A DNA stretch of 9,520 nt, from NCBI GenBank assembly GCA_028275265.1, contig JAPWUZ010000083.1, forward strand, positions 1-9,520, given 5' to 3'. Within the stretch, counting starts at the first letter, position 1. Each line of letters begins with the position of its first letter. This stretch comes from Armatimonadota bacterium (GTDB lineage: Bacteria; Armatimonadota; HRBIN16). Positions 6,543-9,520 of this stretch are shown here, piece by piece. Position numbers and translations under genes: made by a program. The notes under the pieces are model-generated. The model saw only the letters and a list, made by a program, of their open reading frames with translations, did no database searches and had not been told where the DNA came from.

Positions 6543-8906
6543 TTACCACCAGCGCGTGCGTTTGGCAAGCGCGGGGTGTTTGGACAGCTCCGTCAGCACG
6601 TCGCGGCACTGTTTCAGGAGCGTGTCCAGCTGATGGAAGTCAGGTAACCCTCGCAGGTAGTCCTCTACCTCGATGAACAGCTGGTCGATCTTCGCAGCGA
6701 TGTCCGAAGCCGTTGGGATTGGTTGCAGAACCGCTCGCAACTCCCTTAGCGCGATGAGCAGCTGTGCCAGCCAGTGCCGAACCGCCTGATTGTCCGACCG
6801 GTCTAACTGCTCTATCTGCTGCAGGGTTTCGGACACCCAGCGACGCAGTTTCGGCTTTCTCGATGGTGTCCGACTACCGCTGGAGTGTATCAGTTCTGCT
6901 GGTAGCAGTGTGGCGTGCACTGGGCCGTAGAAATCGTCGGCAACGTCGTCGAGAGGCGAATAGTCAACGAAACGCTGCAAGACGATTGGCTCGGCATAGA
7001 AACCCACATCAGCATCGTACATCTCCCATCCGCCGGGGACGTCCACCGGCTGCACGATGCGGCGCACCTCTCCGCCTGCGTTCACCACCTCGGAGCGGTC
7101 GACCAAAATGTAGGCAGTGAAACGAGAGAGTACGCCATGCTGGAGCGACAGCGACAGTATCTCTGGCTCTAGTTCGGCGTTCCTTTCCGCCACGTAACGA
7201 GTCTCCAGCTCTTGGATCATATCCCGTGCCCATATCGGGCGCAGGGCAGGATGCGCCTGAACACGCAGGGGGACGGTTTGGTTCCACGTCTCGCCGTCCG
7301 GCAGCGATGCGGTGATAGTGAGCCGTTCTGCTTCTTCTAAATGGCGACACCGCGCCAGCAACAGCAGGCTGCCGCCCGAATAGACGACGCGGTGTTGGCT
7401 CGGTAGCAGGGTATCTGGTATCAGCTGCGCCTTGCCTGTGGGGGAGTGAAGAGCTACTTCCACATCCTGCAATACCGGTTTGCCCAATCGCTCAGCGAGC
7501 CGTTGCAGCACTTCGTCCAGTCGCGCTTCGTTCTCAATGAACTCACAGACGCCGCCGGTCTCACGCGCCAAACGGCTCAGCAGGGCATCGTTGGGCACGG
7601 TGTCCACGCCCACCACGAACAGGGTAATCCCCGCCTGCTTCATCTGGCGAATCACCGCGTCTTCGTTGCCGACCTGTCCGTCGGTCACCAGAAAAATCGC
7701 TTCGAGCGCGTCCGCGCGAGCGGAGTTCAGGATGGACGCGGCTTGATGGAGGGCAGACATCACCTCCGTTCCACCCCGCGCGTCAATACCTGCCAACCAT
7801 TCCATCGCGCGATAACGGCCTCGGTTGTCGGCGACCTGTAGGTGTGGATCGAGGGTTTCGATCATGTCATCGAAGGCGACCACCGTAAAGCGGTCCTGCG
7901 CGGTGAGGGTGTCCAGCACGCGCCCCACCACCCGTCGCGCAGCAACCGTCTTCCAGCCTTCCATACTGCCCGATCGATCCAGCACGAAGACGACATCGCG
8001 GGGCAGCTGCGAGCGCGTATCCTGCTTTGGAGCAGTGAGCAGGCAGAAAAGAGTGCCCTCTTCCTCAACATCTCCATCCGGCGATGCCAGCGCACCGATG
8101 TTCCAATCTTCATCGCTGAGGCGATAGCGCAGGATGAAGTCGCGATTCAGCCTTTCGCCAGGCTGCAGTCGCACATGCCACGTGTCGCCCTGCTGCTTGG
8201 TCACAACTGTGTGCAGGCTGGCACACATGTCATACAAGCGCAGTCCGCAGGCGTCAATCTCCACCTCCAGCGACAGCTTCACAGGGTTTGGGAAACCCGG
8301 CAGCAGCACAGGAGGGGTGATACGTGAAGCATCCGGCACTTGGTCAGTGTCTGGCACCACGCCTGCCCCGACCGATTCGTCAACCAGCGGGATGCCGGGG
8401 ATGTAGCGAGGAGCGACCACCAGCGGAAATCGATAGGTAACCTCCCCCATGTCAAGTTGCAGGGGCATCGCCATGCGAAACGTGATTTGCGCTTCCTCGC
8501 CGGGCATCAGGTTGCCCACTTGGAGGGTGAAGACGTTAGGTCTCTCCTGCTCGGTAATCGCGGCGCGATACCCTTGCTGGATGGCTTGTGCGTACTGTTC
8601 GCGCGCCCGCTGGCGCTCTTCCAGCACTCCCTCCACGAGTCGCTCTCCCACCCGCATGGTGAAGGAGGTCAGCGCTGCGCTGGGAGGTAACGGGAAGATG
8701 TAGGTGGCTTCCAGAGGCTGATTCAGCGTGTTCTTGAAGACCTGCTGCAAGGTGGTTTCCGCCAACATGCCCACAATGCGCGTGTATACGGAGATAGCCT
8801 TCAGGGGCAGGTTGCCGTTGGGTGTGCGCAGGGTGCCGAAACCCGCGTGTGCCTCATGTTCCATTACCTCTTCCTCGATAAGCGGCAGAGTGTGGTGGCT
8901 CATCAT
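6543..8906 (-). CDS. VIT and von Willebrand factor A domain protein
   Basis: This 787-aa protein has an N-terminal VIT domain (about 20-165), including the FPLPPSAALTSF strand (71-82), a long charged helix (about 87-112) and the hallmark MPGEEAQITFRM (134-145). A beta-rich linker leads to a vWA domain (about 302-470). The metal-ion-dependent adhesion site is complete: Asp310-x-Ser312-x-Ser314 in VLDRSGSM, Thr380 in RGGTEV, and Asp409 in LVTDGQ. A beta-rich part follows, then a helical C-terminal tail (about 685-787). There is no signal peptide, transmembrane segment or sortase motif, so unlike secreted inter-alpha-trypsin-inhibitor-like relatives it should be cytosolic, nearer to VWA5A-like proteins. 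Such domains bind protein ligands through a metal. Partner and role are unknown. The start is the first of two tandem ATGs, 4 nt after AAAGGAGGT. A longer reading frame back to 9239 only overlaps the merR-like gene. Confidence 0.92.
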   Translation of the reverse strand: MMSHHTLPLIEEEVMEHEAHAGFGTLRTPNGNLPLKAISVYTRIVGMLAETTLQQVFKNTLNQPLEATYIFPLPPSAALTSFTMRVGERLVEGVLEERQRAREQYAQAIQQGYRAAITEQERPNVFTLQVGNLMPGEEAQITFRMAMPLQLDMGEVTYRFPLVVAPRYIPGIPLVDESVGAGVVPDTDQVPDASRITPPVLLPGFPNPVKLSLEVEIDACGLRLYDMCASLHTVVTKQQGDTWHVRLQPGERLNRDFILRYRLSDEDWNIGALASPDGDVEEEGTLFCLLTAPKQDTRSQLPRDVVFVLDRSGSMEGWKTVAARRVVGRVLDTLTAQDRFTVVAFDDMIETLDPHLQVADNRGRYRAMEWLAGIDARGGTEVMSALHQAASILNSARADALEAIFLVTDGQVGNEDAVIRQMKQAGITLFVVGVDTVPNDALLSRLARETGGVCEFIENEARLDEVLQRLAERLGKPVLQDVEVALHSPTGKAQLIPDTLLPSQHRVVYSGGSLLLLARCRHLEEAERLTITASLPDGETWNQTVPLRVQAHPALRPIWARDMIQELETRYVAERNAELEPEILSLSLQHGVLSRFTAYILVDRSEVVNAGGEVRRIVQPVDVPGGWEMYDADVGFYAEPIVLQRFVDYSPLDDVADDFYGPVHATLLPAELIHSSGSRTPSRKPKLRRWVSETLQQIEQLDRSDNQAVRHWLAQLLIALRELRAVLQPIPTASDIAAKIDQLFIEVEDYLRGLPDFHQLDTLLKQCRDVLTELSKHPALAKRTRWW

Positions 8907-8907
8907 G

Positions 8908-9520
8908 TTAACCTCCTTTATCTGGGATTGAACGCGCCTCTCGGCGTACGAGATGCCGCAAACGTAAGAAGCGCACCAGTGGTGCAGCTGCCTGCTGCAG
9001 CTCCTGTAACAGCTGAGGGTCAGGCGGTATTTCCTGTTGGATGAGCAGACGCACGCCTGGCGCAATGGCAATGCTACTCCACTGTTCAACAGGTAGCGGT
9101 TGCTGAGAGGGTTGCGACTCCACGACGGGCGCAGGAGCAGGAGCCTCAGCCAGCTTCCAGAACGCCCGTGCGGGAGGACGTTGTGGTGCCGAAGCGATAA
9201 CCTCGTTTTCGAAGAGGGCGGCTTTCGGCAGCTGGGCAATCTGCTCCAGTTCCTCGTCCGATAGGGCGAGCAGCCGGTTCTGAATCTCAGCCAGCGACCA
9301 TCCTTCGCTCTGCAGGCGTTTGATAGCCACCAGCTGCATCAGGTGTCGCACCCCATAGTAGCCAGTGCGACCGCGAAGCACGGGGCGGTCGATCAAGCCC
9401 AGCGTGGTGTACAACCGCACCAGACGCGGGCTAACCAACTCCCGCACCCTTCCGTTCGGCGCGACCAGACCGTGTTTCTGAAACACTTCATTGGCGCGCC
9501 CAACCAGGTCTTCAATTGTC
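8908..9520 (-). CDS. MerR-family transcriptional regulator (5' end beyond right edge)
   Basis: The frame is open to the right edge and, upstream of a GTG at 9486, reads TIEDLVGRANEVFQKHG. That is the expected start of the MerR winged-helix domain, so the true start lies just outside the window. The next parts are VSPRLVRLYTTLGLIDRP, a GRTGYYGVRHLMQLVAIKRL wing and helix, and WSLAEIQNRLLALSDEEL: a full MerR DNA-binding domain. A Pro/Gln/Ala-rich linker follows, then a short C-terminal region (IAPGVRLLIQQEIPPDPQLL, then helical) in place of a known effector domain. The visible protein has no cysteine, so thiol-based metal or redox sensing is unlikely. The stop codon is one base before the ATG of the VIT-vWA gene, so the two are co-transcribed and probably work together. 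What it senses is not visible. Confidence 0.88.
   Translation of the reverse strand, partial: TIEDLVGRANEVFQKHGLVAPNGRVRELVSPRLVRLYTTLGLIDRPVLRGRTGYYGVRHLMQLVAIKRLQSEGWSLAEIQNRLLALSDEELEQIAQLPKAALFENEVIASAPQRPPARAFWKLAEAPAPAPVVESQPSQQPLPVEQWSSIAIAPGVRLLIQQEIPPDPQLLQELQQAAAPLVRFLRLRHLVRREARSIPDKGG
8911..8919 (-). promoter_or_regulatory. Ribosome site of the VIT-vWA gene inside merR
   Basis: On the minus strand AAAGGAGGT forms the last sense codons of the merR-like gene (Lys-Gly-Gly), just before its TAA. It lies 4 nt upstream of the ATG at 8906. It is a near-perfect anti-16S match, fixes the start, and suggests coupled, efficient translation of the VIT-vWA protein. Confidence 0.8.

Noticed and set aside
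8907..9239. N-terminal extension of the VIT-vWA frame by 111 codons
   Set aside because: It overlaps the merR-like gene in another frame, its translation is Arg/Ser/Leu-rich without domain character, and a near-perfect ribosome site points to 8906.
1..9520. tRNA, rRNA, CRISPR array, insertion sequence or attachment site
   Set aside because: Reading through the window I saw no cloverleaf, spaced direct repeats, transposase-like protein or flanking inverted repeats.

Overview
The window is bacterial, GC-rich and densely packed. It has short or no gaps, 4-bp gene overlaps, strong Shine-Dalgarno sites, and TTG as well as ATG starts. PurL is of the small, multi-subunit type found in Bacillus-like and many other bacteria. 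A tagaturonate epimerase-like (UxaE) gene points to an organism that uses plant sugar acids, such as members of Thermotogota or Armatimonadota. I cannot fix the phylum from this window, and any such placement is only an impression.

Layout. (1) At the left edge, on the minus strand, is the 5' end of a small HicB-family antitoxin-like gene. (2) A 184-bp spacer holds two divergent extended -10 promoters, one for the hicB-like gene and one for purL. (3) A six-gene plus-strand operon runs from about 416 to 6505: purL, an MNT-type nucleotidyltransferase (MntA-like), a HEPN/DUF86 protein (HepT-like), uxaE-like, a cytosolic SGNH/GDSL hydrolase, and a D-isomer 2-hydroxyacid dehydrogenase. Junctions range from a 4-bp overlap to a 14-bp gap, and no internal promoter is evident. 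(4) A perfect 12-bp hairpin separates this operon from the convergent minus-strand transcript. (5) That transcript carries a MerR-family regulator, cut by the right edge, followed after one base by a 787-aa VIT-vWA protein. The Shine-Dalgarno site of the VIT-vWA gene lies inside the end of the merR-like gene.

How the genes may work together. PurL makes FGAM in purine synthesis. The MNT-HEPN pair looks like a toxin-antitoxin module read only from the purL transcript. Its HEPN protein has Met where the family normally has the Tyr that MntA AMPylates. The last three genes could form a small sugar-acid or pectin-derived carbohydrate module (deacetylation, epimerisation, redox), but only the epimerase gives a specific pathway clue. 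The MerR/VIT-vWA pair looks like a self-contained regulator-effector unit of unknown function.
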